Shown here: positions 48,061 through 58,329 of the stretch, one piece after another | Layout: every line of letters begins with the position of its first letter | How positions within the stretch are numbered: the stretch's first letter is position 1 | Source of the DNA: Dioscorea cayenensis subsp. rotundata | Taxonomy: Eukaryota; Streptophyta; Magnoliopsida; Dioscoreales; Dioscoreaceae | NCBI RefSeq assembly: GCF_009730915.1 | Contig: NC_052471.1 | Coordinates: 29,670,185 to 29,734,184, forward strand | Length of the DNA: 64,000 nucleotides | Direction of reading: 5' to 3' | Translations under genes and position numbers: made by a program | The notes under the pieces: model-generated | Told to the model about the DNA's origin: nothing | The model's database searches: none | Seen by the model: the letters and a program-made list of their open reading frames with translations, nothing else

Positions 48061-49060
48061 NNNNNNNNNNNNNNNNNNNNNNNNNNNNNNNNNNNNNNNN
48101 NNNNNNNNNNNNNNNNNNNNNNNNNNNNNNNNNNNNNNNNNNNNNNNNNNNNNNNNNNNNNNNNNNNNNNNNNNNNNNNNNNNNNNNNNNNNNNNNNNNN
48201 NNNNNNNNNNNNNNNNNNNNNNNNNNNNNNNNNNNNNNNNNNNNNNNNNNNNNNNNNNNNNNNNNNNNNNNNNNNNNNNNNNNNNNNNNNNNNNNNNNNN
48301 NNNNNNNNNNNNNNNNNNNNNNNNNNNNNNNNNNNNNNNNNNNNNNNNNNNNNNNNNNNNNNNNNNNNNNNNNNNNNNNNNNNNNNNNNNNNNNNNNNNN
48401 NNNNNNNNNNNNNNNNNNNNNNNNNNNNNNNNNNNNNNNNNNNNNNNNNNNNNNNNNNNNNNNNNNNNNNNNNNNNNNNNNNNNNNNNNNNNNNNNNNNN
48501 NNNNNNNNNNNNNNNNNNNNNNNNNNNNNNNNNNNNNNNNNNNNNNNNNNNNNNNNNNNNNNNNNNNNNNNNNNNNNNNNNNNNNNNNNNNNNNNNNNNN
48601 NNNNNNNNNNNNNNNNNNNNNNNNNNNNNNNNNNNNNNNNNNNNNNNNNNNNNNNNNNNNNNNNNNNNNNNNNNNNNNNNNNNNNNNNNNNNNNNNNNNN
48701 NNNNNNNNNNNNNNNNNNNNNNNNNNNNNNNNNNNNNNNNNNNNNNNNNNNNNNNNNNNNNNNNNNNNNNNNNNNNNNNNNNNNNNNNNNNNNNNNNNNN
48801 NNNNNNNNNNNNNNNNNNNNNNNNNNNNNNNNNNNNNNNNNNNNNNNNNNNNNNNNNNNNNNNNNNNNNNNNNNNNNNNNNNNNNNNNNNNNNNNNNNNN
48901 NNNNNNNNNNNNNNNNNNNNNNNNNNNNNNNNNNNNNNNNNNNNNNNNNNNNNNNNNNNNNNNNNNNNNNNNNNNNNNNNNNNNNNNNNNNNNNNNNNNN
49001 NNNNNNNNNNNNNNNNNNNNNNNNNNNNNNNNNNNNNNNNNNNNNNNNNNNNNNNNNNNN
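48061..49060. other. Assembly gap of exactly 1000 N
   Basis: A round-number N run marks a gap of probably unknown true size. It separates the PGG domain of the ankyrin gene from a LINE end. Any reading frame drawn through it is artificial. Confidence 0.98.
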
Positions 49061-50121
49061 AATCCACCAGGTGGGTTCAATCCTGATTGAAAGGTAATGG
49101 TGGCAATCAAGGTGGCAACAACCATTAGCTGCCCAGGAGTGTAGTTATCTTCAACCTTGTTTTGTTTCTTACCCTTTTGTTGGAGTTTGGAGTAACTGCG
49201 GCGTTGTCTCCAGCTTCTTGTAGTAGTAGTAGTAGTAGTAGAAGTAGTAGAAGTAGTACTAGGTTCATTTGATATTGATGTGTTGGTTTGCAAGGATGGT
49301 TGATGAGGATCCACTTCGCTTGCCATTTTGCCACCGGCTGCACGTATAACTTCACCGAGTGTCAAGTCACCATGCTCTCTCGGTGAGTCTAGCAGCACAT
49401 CAAGTGCAGTCAAACCCATGTGGTTCATGGCGTTCACTTCCACCCTCTCTTCTTTGCTTAACAACAGCTTCACACTCTGCAACTCCATCATGCATGCATC
49501 AAATAATTAATTGAAGTACTAAAGATATATAACATATATATATATATATGTATCATGTATGTATACCTGGAGTTGTCTTCTGGCTACTGAATGGTGTAAG
49601 ATGGTGTTGCCCTTGTGATCTTTGAGGTTCAAAAGCTCATTAATATCATCATCAACTTCAAGCTTCCTCACTAAGAACTCAAGAGTCTCAATGGAGTTAA
49701 ACTGAGCGGCAAGGTTGAGGAAGCTTTCTCTTTGATATGTTACTGCTCTTGCTGACTGTGGGCATACCTGGATAAGTTCTTCCAAAATGTCAATCCTACC
49801 TTTCATGGCTGCAATGTGGATAGCTAACTTTCCATTCTTGTCTTTCAAAGAACAAAAATGAGAGCCAACATTTGAGATCAGGAGTTTAATTATCTTTAGG
49901 TGCAAGTGCAATGCTGGGAGGCCTCTGGGGTTCTTAATGATGAGCTCATTTGCTATGTCAGCGTACCCAAGTGAAGCTGCTATATGGAGTGGGTTGTCAA
50001 TGGATGCAGTGTTGCTGCTGCTGCTGCTAAGCCTGTGAAGGAGAAGCTTCTCTTCTCTGAGGAGGCTGTGGAGCATGCCCAGGTTTGCAGTATAACATGC
50101 TTCTTCTAATCTTGGGTCCAT
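49061..50121 (-). CDS. Ankyrin-repeat membrane protein with PGG domain, 3' part in gap
   Basis: Exon 1 is 50121-49567 (185 codons, MDPRLEEACYTANLGMLHSLL). Exon 2 starts at 49476 after a TTGCAG acceptor and is open to the N gap at 49061; phases agree. About four ankyrin repeats are visible (NPLHIAASLGYADIANELI, KLAIHIAAMKGRIDILEELI, SFLNLAAQFNSIETLEFLV, NTILHHSVARRQLQ). Then comes a low-complexity Ser/Thr run coded by a TAG/AGT microsatellite (49219-49258) and the start of a PGG domain (TPGQLMVVATLIATITFQSGLNPPGG), the first of its membrane segments. Relatives (ACD6/ITN1-type) act at the plasma membrane in defence and stress. The second repeat is shortened: the LHLAxxxGHL pattern reads ALHLHLKII, about a dozen residues missing. 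The C-terminus may be in the gap or lost to the LINE. Confidence 0.85.
49219..49258. repeat. (TAG)n trinucleotide repeat inside ankyrin exon 2
   Basis: TAG/AGT units that encode a Thr/Ser run in the linker between ankyrin repeats and PGG domain; likely length-variable. Confidence 0.85.
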
Positions 50122-51276
50122 ATTAGCTCAAATGCTTTGTTTATTAATTGTACAGTATTATTTCATATATATTTATTTATATATATATATATCAGTCATT
50201 TTGAAGTCTTTGGATTGTGGCAGTCAACGGAGGGTTTTCATGTGGACACATACTATTGTTTCCAACGATTATCATGTGAAATTTATCTCCGGGTGCATCC
50301 CCATTGTTTTTGACCAATTTCAAGCACTCTTTCAAAAACAAGCATCATTAAAAAGAATTGGTATATATCGATTGGCGAAGCGTAACTAAAAATTAAGGGT
50401 CTTTGAATTTAAATTTAAAATTTTTAAATATTAAATAATTCTATCAATTCAAATTTGAGATTACAATAATCAATATTTTAAAAATATATAATATATATAT
50501 ATATCAATCTAAAAAATTTAGTTTATGTGTAAAACCGCTATCATATGTACATAATTAGTGATTAACTCAACTAGTTAAATATTAAATTAACAAATACTGC
50601 AATTAAAAAACAACATTAAACAAATTCATATATAAGTCAATTATTGAATACAACAATTATTCAACAAATAATCTAATGAATAATTAAAATTTTCATAACA
50701 ATTAATCACAACAAATATATAATATTTTTTCACAATAATTTTTATAATGAAACAAATATTTAACAAATATCTAACATTCAATCAACATATATAAATATTT
50801 TTACACAACAAATAATCAGGCAAAAAAAATAAATATAAAATAAAAAGGATAAAAAACTATAAATCCCTATAATGAAAATAAAATATAAATTTGGAGATAA
50901 TTGATCAAAGAGAAAAAACTCACCAATCTATGAGATCTCTGATGTTTTTATTTTTAGAGATTTTTACGATAGAATTGCATTTTTTTAAGATTTTATTTTT
51001 TTATTTTTTTATTTTTATATTAATATCCTAAATATTGATAATTATGTATTGATAAGTTCAATAAAAAAAAAATCTATATATAAATTTTAAAAACAAAATT
51101 TTTTCAAGATTTATATTTGGCTAGCCATATTATTTATTATCACTCAACATCAAATTTATTTAATATAGTAATTTTATTATTTATATTTAATTTATTTTAA
51201 ATAATATGAGGTAGAATTTTTTTAAAAATAAAGTAGCATTTTTCATATGAATTATAATGATTAGTATTTTAATTTC

Positions 51277-51326
<50 letters not shown>

Positions 51327-52128
51327 AGCCAAGGGGGTGCTCAAGCACCCCTTGCCCCTCCCTAATCCGCCAGTGGTATATATGTAAGGAGGTGTAATAA
51401 TACTCTTAGAGAATATTTATCGTATGGGGCAAAGTAATATATAGGGCAATGAAAACCATCAACCCAAGATGATATATCAGGAATCATAATTAATTCTACA
51501 GTGAAAAACCCTTTTTTATCATGAAACTTTAGAAGGATGAAAAATACAACTCCTCCCAAAAGACCAATATGATATATAAGAGTGAAAAAACAAGTGTCTC
51601 ACACTCAGTATTCTACACAAGGCTTTTTCACACAGGAGTATGATGAAGCTTCAATGTATTAAGGTTAACTTGAACATTATTGGAAACATGATATAGAGAC
51701 ATACACTATGGCTTGCCAACTTGGCAGCTGACGACACAACACGCAATAAGTACAAGTAAAAAGAGAAAAAAGCAACCATCCAATTAGAGTCCAACACTCA
51801 GATTCAATCTATCCAATTATCAGCATGCATCGCTCCTCCCTGGCCAATCTCATAAGATAGTCAACCTTTCTTAGTTTTGCATGATTCTGAGTAATCGCCT
51901 CATCATAATAAACAATATTCTACAGTATTAGATCCTAATGAATAATATTCTACAACATTAGATCCCAATAAACAATTTCCTATAGTGGTCTTACAGTACT
52001 TTGCTCTATTTTATGGATCAATGAAAAAAAAAATTGATATATATATATATATATTATGGAATTTGAAGTTGCTCTTTAAGCTATTTTTGTTATCACCTGT
52101 TAATGTGTCATCTGGTAGTTTGTGTATA
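50122..52128. other. AT-rich region, no gene seen
   Basis: Contains the ankyrin gene promoter side (up to about 50400), very AT-rich sequence to 51280, and a (TA)n run at 51283-51322. This is followed by a GC-richer segment (51323-51375, GGGGGTGCTCAAGCACCCC is palindromic) that looks like the edge of an unidentified repeat. Open frames are short and unrecognised. Confidence 0.55.
51283..51322. repeat. (TA)n microsatellite
   Basis: About 20 perfect TA units next to a palindrome-bearing segment. Confidence 0.95.
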
Positions 52129-52186
52129 TTAGTTCCCTGTTTTTTTTTGAATTAAATGTGGATAAACCACAGATTTAGTTCCCTGT
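52129..52186 (-). mobile_element. 34-bp LINE tail with perfect 12-bp target duplications
   Basis: TTAGTTCCCTGT occurs at 52129-52140 and 52175-52186. Between them are only a T-run and a hairpin GTGG-ATAAA-CCAC (52158-52170), the same 3' end as the LINE at 45580. It is an almost completely 5'-truncated insertion in minus orientation. Confidence 0.75.
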
Positions 52187-52655
52187 CATAATTAATTAGT
52201 GGCTCGCATGTCTTTACATTTTTTTTAGTTATTTTTTTTGTGTTTTTTTTATATAAAAAATGTGAACAAATCACAAATAAAAATTTGAACATTCAATTTT
52301 TTTAAGTAAGATACAAACTACTCTATTGTAGGAAAGTTGTCTATTAAATATCATGTATATGATAATATGAAACTTCAAATATTTGATAATATATATAGAT
52401 AAAAATAATTTTATGTGCCCAGTCATTTTTCTTGTAATTCTCCTGTCATCACGTTTCACACTATTATTTAATCAGAAGCTTTTTCCATCTCACATTTTAC
52501 GCATGGTGAACACCTTTATTGACTCAAAGCATTCATTTAGAAACAATGGTACGTAGCCTGGTTGTGTTTCAGGTGTTGGGTAATTAAAAACATGGGATAT
52601 ATAGTACCAAAAATTGAAATATAGAAAAAAATCAAAGAAGCTAGCTACTTAATTA
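52187..52655. other. AT-rich spacer with another LINE-tail-like hairpin
   Basis: 52246-52285 has a T-run, then hairpin GTGA-ACAAA-TCAC (52262-52274), resembling the LINE tails at 45590 and 52158. No target duplication is recognised. No gene seen. Confidence 0.5.
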
Positions 52656-52679
52656 CTAAATGAATATGTGTGAATGTAT

Positions 52680-53016
52680 TTGCAGACTCAGGGACATGCC
52701 TAACCTCATGATGAGTTTTTCCAAGATGCTTATCCTGCCTTTCATGGCTTCAATATATGCTGATGGCCAACCTTCCGTCCTTGTCTTTTCAGTAAACAAA
52801 GCTAGCTGAGAGCCACACATTGAGATCCAAAGTATATAACTATTTCTAGGTGACCATGTGCTGAAGCCAAGTGCGGTGCTGAGAGGCCTGTGGTTGAATT
52901 CTGACCCCAAATAATGGTTCCTAATGATGAGTTCATTTGCTAAGTCATGCGTGTCCAAGTGAAGCTGCAATAAGGAGTGAATTATCAATATGGATGCAGT
53001 AATGCTGCTTCTGAAC
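52680..53016 (-). pseudogene. Dead copy of the ankyrin gene's first exon
   Basis: Minus-strand sequence matches exon 1 of the ankyrin gene at 49567-50121 over most of its middle. Matched peptide blocks are ANELII(K/R)N and AAMKGRIDILEELI, the latter as EAMKGRISILEKLI. Small indels shift the frame and the start region is lost. It keeps the second ankyrin repeat in full at DNA level (GLSA-HLASAHGHLEIV in one frame), which the intact gene has lost in part. It lies about 2.6 kb from its parent in the same orientation, so it is a tandem duplicate. Confidence 0.85.
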
Positions 53017-53260
53017 AGGTAAAGCATGATTAATGAGTTATTACTTTGCTAATTAGCAAATTTTTCAAAGGTTCTTACAAAATTTAAAAGTTCAAAATCA
53101 TTTTGAGAGGAAGCATTTAAGTTTTTGAATAGTCACCCAACTTTGTTTTATTTTCACTTCAGTCATCCAACTTCAAAACATATCAAAGTGGTTATTCAAG
53201 TTACAAAAACTTTCACCAGTAGTCACCCGAGACTTTCTGGCTCCCAATAGCGTACGTGGT

Positions 53261-53799
53261 TGTTGCGTGTGAGGAAGCGCGGAACTAGTGTGGCAATTCG
53301 TCGAACACTTGGTGTGCAATATCACAATATCTAGCAATCACACAATGAATGGGCAATGCAAGGATAACATACAACCAATCTCACAAGAATAAAGTAAGAG
53401 ACACCAATTTAACGTGGTTCGGCTAAGAACAAGCCTATATCCACGGGAGAACAATGCTTCACTATATCATGGGGGATAACAAGAGTACAAGAGTATAAAA
53501 ATAGGCATAAAACAACAAGAGGATTACCAAGCTCTAAGAACTAGCATTACCTCAAAACAAGGGTCTCACCTTGTTTTAATGAGATCAAGCAAGAACAAGA
53601 GCTCTCCTCTACACCACTCTTTTCACTCTCCAAATACAAGAGAACTCACCCTCTCTATCCTTCTCCCTTTTTTTTTTTCTCATTCTCACAACACCCAACA
53701 AACATAACCCTATATAAACAATAGAGCAATCTAGAGCAGTTGGATTAAAAGAGATCAAGATTTGGCTTCATCTCGAGGATATCAGCCAATATTTAACGA
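53261..53799. mobile_element. LTR-like insertion (539 bp) within the MULE left arm
   Basis: Comparing the two MULE arms shows an extra block in the left arm, from TGTTGCGTGTG to ..ATTTAACGA, flanked by TGGT (GTGGT/ATGGT, one mismatch in 5). It contains TTTAACGTGGTTCGGC, a phrase often found in plant copia LTRs, and a CTATATAAAC TATA-like site at 53708. A solo LTR is the likely identity; the ends are not a clean TG..CA. Confidence 0.55.
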
Positions 53800-54419
53800 T
53801 GGTTAGCGGAAAAGTTTGAGTTAGCAGCTTATGTCCACATCATCAAGCTCACATGGCTTGTCTACGTCATATTAATTAGTTGAATCAGCAAAAAAACTGA
53901 CACCTCACCTAACATGTTAGCACATTTCCCTTTTTTCTTCTTCTTCTCGCCATTGTTCTGGAGAGTTTGAACTTTCCCAAGCGCATGCACTGGTTGACGA
54001 GGTCTTGTGAAGATAGGGTATTATCATCAGCAATGTTGCATATATTCAACAATTTGTGTGATTGGAAGGTCTATTTCACCACGTGTTGAAGCTTTTTAAG
54101 AGTCCACACAAGAGACGTGCCCTAGGACCCAGTGGAAGATGTTTTTCCTTATTTTTTTTGCTTGATTTCTTTAGAATTAGATTGTTAATATTGAGTTGAT
54201 TGTAATATTTATTTTTGGTTGATTGTATAGTTTGCTAAGCAAGAACCCTTTTTTTTCAGATGGATTACACACAGTAGTTAATTTATCATGTAATATACCT
54301 GTTAGCGTTGATAGTCCACTAACGGAAAATCAGTGCATTTCTTGCTTGGCTATTCTCAAATAGCTTTGATTTGAGCATACAGGAATGTGAGCATTATTAA
54401 TTAATGGCAGTAAACAATT

Positions 54420-54830
54420 AATGTTATCAAGGGAAAAGTGGGAAAAAATTTCATTCACCAAAAGCTGCAATTTCATTCACATATGCAACGTAAATTTTTA
54501 CAACAATAGAAACTCCTTAGATAACTGCATAACTACATTCAAGCTAACTACATAATTGCATAACTCATTCACATGTAAGAAACCAAAATCTACAGCTTTT
54601 GGCTCTGAAGATTGTCAGCCAAATTCAAAATTGCATAACTGAATTTACAAAACATAATTTACATGTCTTTCTTATGAAGATTTTCAACAACACAATACAA
54701 AATTGCATAATTGCATTTAGATGAATGCATCTCATTCACATATGATAGAGCAAAATATAAATGTTTGGTTTATGAAGATCTTCATCCAAACAACGCAAAA
54801 TACAAAAATTTCAAGTTTGTAGGCTTTCTA
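54420..54830. repeat. Degenerate tandem repeats inside the MULE
   Basis: Three or four diverged copies of a roughly 100-base unit (ATTCACATRT..ATGAAGATYTTCA..CAAAATTGCATAA). Confidence 0.5.
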
Positions 54831-54835
54831 TTTTT

Positions 54836-55882
54836 TCACTTCCTTCCATGTTTACCACCTTCACTAGTGGAAGCTCCTGGGGGAACCCAATTCCTTTTCC
54901 TTTTGCTGAGATCTCCTTCTTTGGCCCTGTCCTCATTGTCCTTATGCCTACCTTGATGCTTCAGGAAAGGATGTCTGGCAGTGCTTCTTACAGAATTCTT
55001 GTTTGATGGTTCCTTTGTAATTTGCTGCAACAGTGTATAAAAAATCAGAGCAATATTAACTTGGTTGGTATGACAATATTGATTGTAGTAATTTTCATTA
55101 TTACAATGACAATATTGAATATATTATAAACTTGCAATATTATCCAACATCATTTTTTTTACTTGATTTAGATGTCCAGCATCTGCATCATTTTTAGATG
55201 TGCCTTTGCCTCCTATTGTAGTCAATTTTTTTTCCTTCCATGCCCATCAGTTAATATAAGCGGGACCCCGCCCATGGTTTGGTCAAGTTCATTGTAATGA
55301 TCCTTACACTGTGATGTGGTTCTCGAAAGCACTATTCCCTTTATGTCAAAAATTTAGAATCGTTCATATCACTATCTTCTCCATCATTTTTCCTTCTACC
55401 ATCCATTCCAATAAATGTATCTTCTAGATTAATTTCTTCTTCTACATTTTCTGCTTCCTCTTCCTCCACATTGTCTACTTTGTCACCAATAGCTTGGCTT
55501 ATTCTAATGTCCTTTTGTATTGAATTTCATCGGAGCCACCTTGATCACTAACACAATGTCCACTCCTAATGAATACACACACCTCCTTATTGGAATCTAC
55601 TGCCATGACCATAGTCAGTGCATCTTGGTCATTTTTAATTTCTCTTAATTCTTTGGCTCCATGGCTTATATCCAACCACCATATGGTGCAACATTCTATA
55701 TCTAACATAAGGCTCTGACCCATCGACAACAATTCTATTTTTGAAATTTGATCTACACAACAATAATCCACAAAGCCAACTAGCTCTTCTACACAACCTA
55801 CTAAAATAAAACACACAACTTTTATAGTTATTGTTCTGTCATAATTGTAAGTGCAATAATAAAAAATTATGAACACAAACAC
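54836..55882 (-). pseudogene. Remnant of a MULE transposase N-terminal region
   Basis: The minus strand 55882-55499 reads a segment ending ELREIKNDQDALTMVMAVDSNKEVCVFI, the conserved N-terminal domain that precedes plant MuDR-type transposases. An acidic stretch follows (VDNVEEEEAENVEEEINLEDTF, near 55480-55380), also usual for these proteins. The DDE catalytic core is absent; instead a basic, unrelated-looking C-terminal piece lies at 55030-54836 (KRKRNWVPPGAST). Internal deletion is inferred. Confidence 0.6.
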
Positions 55883-56831
55883 CTAAAACTAACTCCCATG
55901 TCTCTTAAGGTTCTAACATTGTAGTTAAACACATAAAAAAAAAAAAACCTATTGCAAAAAATAATGCATCACTTATATATTCCACTACAATACAAACATG
56001 TTATGAATAATGCTGCACTTATATATTCCAATACAAACATTTATAGATTTATCATTGGAAATTCATCTGCATTGGAACAATCATGAACAGAAAAAAGCAA
56101 CCAAGGCAGAACAAGAAGATGAATGCAATATATCTTTATGGACTTTTATATAAACAATTCTACATCTCACAGAAATACATTCTAGGATTTCATGCTTTTT
56201 TGCAAGATTTGTATTGAACAGAGATAATGAAAATTTATAATAACCACTAATCATTGGGCAGTTGGTGTCACGTGAAGGAAACTATATATATATATATACA
56301 CACACAGAAGGCATTCAAAACTTTTTACATCTTTTTCAAGTTTTGGTCCACCTGGAACCACAAGAAGGAGACATATTATATTCTAGATATGAGACCCATG
56401 TTCCACATATTATTATCTGAGTGGTGTTCCCTTTGACAACAATTCTTAATTTAACACTTGGAAAACATTGAACAATTCATAAAAACCCACATTTGGTACA
56501 ACATCCACACTGAAAGTGACAACTACCCTAAACCAAATTGCAAACCCTAGCTAACTCCTAATCTATGGTGCAATGTAATGCTGCAAAACAAAATAGGAAA
56601 ATAAACTAGAAGCAAAGCTAGGGTTTTCTTACAATACTCCGTGGTTCCTTCCTTGCTTGTCAGATCTCCCAATTGATTGACATCGTGCGTGACTAAACAT
56701 TTGTTGTTTCCTTTCGGAGATGAAAGCAATGTTTCTTTCCTCCCGATCATAGGTTCAAATAGTCAAAGCTGAAACTTTGATCACCAATTCAGAAGTCTCA
56801 AGAACAATGACGAGAAGACGAAGAGGGTAGA

Positions 56832-56905
56832 TAAGAAGAAGAATAAGAAGAAGATGATGAAGAAGAAGAAGAAAATGAAGAAGAAGAAGAAGAAGAAGAA
56901 GAAAG
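56832..56905. repeat. (GAA)n microsatellite in the MULE right arm
   Basis: GAA units expanded relative to the short TTCTTCTTC tract at the matching place in the left arm (about 53936-53948). Confidence 0.9.
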
Positions 56906-57154
56906 GGAAAAATGGATGAGGTGTCAATTGTTTTGCCGACTCAGCTAATTAATATGATGTATAAGCACGTGACCTTGATGATGTGGACATAAGCTGCTGA
57001 GTCAGACTTTCCGGTAACCATATAGGCTATTGGGCACCGAAAAGTCTCGGGTAACTGCCCGGTTAAAGTTTTCGTATAAGTGACCACTTTGATAAGTTTT
57101 GAAGTTGGATGACTAAAGTGAAATAAGACAAAGTTGGGTGGCTATTCAAAAAAT

Positions 57155-57967
57155 TAACCCATTCTTCTTTATTACATGTAATATGGACAAGATTTCACCA
57201 GCACACACAAAACATGGATTTTTTTTTTTTTTGGCAAAATTTTTAGGAGGTCACTGTGTTATGGCCAATTTTCATTTTGATCAGCATGTTTCAATTTATA
57301 TATTTTTGGTCATCATGTGTTGATTTCTTTTCACCGGCCCGTCATTCATGGATTTCTAGCAAATTTGGACTGACGTGGTAACCGGAGATGCCACGTCACA
57401 CTATTTTAAAGATTATTCCATCCCAGTTGGAGAGGATACAAGCTGATGTGTCCAATCCAGCTGGGTTGTGAACACTTTTAGATAATATGATGTGGCATCT
57501 CCGGCTGCCATTTATAAGCTTCACAGCAGGATAAATTCTGCAAACAATATCATCAACACTTTGAACCATCTTTAGACAAATAACCAACAACACAACACTA
57601 AACACTTTGACATAACCTTATTCAAATAATTTTTTAGATAACACTTTCCTTAAGCATATAACTTAACAATCATGTCATTTCTATTAGTTCACTCTCACTA
57701 GTTTCTGGAAGAACAACAACTAGTTTAAACATATGAAAGTTTCAAAGAATTATACCAGCACAATAAATTAGTTTTATATAACTATATAAAAAGAAGTTTG
57801 AATATTTCTTCCGCATCCATCGATCGTCACTAACATGTCGAAACCCGGAAAAAATTGTGCCTTGATGTTAGCAAGAGCCCTTAAGAACAACACTGACACA
57901 TTGTAGTGTAAGACATTAATTTAATAGCTACAACCCAAAGAAGAAAATCATCACATATTGATTGAAA
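57155..57967. other. Spacer with a short inverted repeat
   Basis: 57374-57411 and 57475-57511 are inverted copies (CCGGAGATGCCAC(G/A)TCA core). This is a foldback or MITE-like relic. No gene recognised. Confidence 0.55.
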
Positions 57968-58120
57968 TTAGAACCGGGCAGTAGGAGTCGGTGATATTGA
58001 GACGGACATTAACGTGCTTGGCAGAGACCATGATCTTGAAGCGGAGATGGAGATGAAGGTGGTGTCGATGGTGATGCACTTGGCAAAGATGCAGGTGGCC
58101 TGCGTCGGTGGTGAAATAGA
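57968..58120 (-). other. Open frame cut by the copia insertion, unknown
   Basis: The minus-strand frame from the ATG at 63206 to 63165, continued at 58120 to the TAA at 57968, is open for 64 codons if the copia element and one target duplication are skipped. The downstream part (57968-58120) is GC-rich compared with its flanks, like an exon. No motif is recognised and it may not be a gene. The plus strand of the same block is also partly open. Confidence 0.3.
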
Positions 58121-58125
58121 GACCT

Positions 58126-58322
58126 TGTAAAAGTGGAGAATGAATTGTGTACTATCATTGATAAAGATGAACATATATATATAGAGAAAGATCTGTGCAT
58201 CCCTACAAATCAGTAACTGATTAGCAACAAATCAGGCTGTTAACTATAAATTAGTGATTACAATAGTATATACAAATCTTCTATTCTTAATATGGAAGAT
58301 ACGGAAGATTAATTTCCTAACA
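58126..58322 (-). repeat. 3' LTR of the copia element
   Basis: 197 bp, pairs with 62968-63164. Preceded (element sense) by the polypurine tract and followed by target duplication GACCT. Confidence 0.97.
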
Positions 58323-58329
58323 CCCCTCC

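Larger units (their letters stand above)
53112..57150. mobile_element. Decayed Mutator-like element (MULE) with long terminal inverted repeats
   Basis: The left arm starts near TTTTTGAATAGTCACCCAAC (53116). The right arm ends with the inverse (GTTGGGTGGCTATTCAAAAA, to 57152). They are inverted copies for about 150 bases. After an insertion in the left arm the match resumes (TCAGCAGCTTATGTCCACATCATCAAG-like blocks at 53820 and 56970) and continues to a TTCTTCTTC / GAA tract. A 9-bp target duplication was not found. Inside are only remnants of a transposase N-terminal region, so the element is not autonomous now. Confidence 0.75.

Noticed and set aside
47725..49491. A 588-codon open frame across the N run, and its counterparts on the other strand and frame
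   Set aside because: The middle is undetermined sequence; the frame only appears open because N codons are not stops. The two ends belong to different things (a LINE tail and the ankyrin exon 2).
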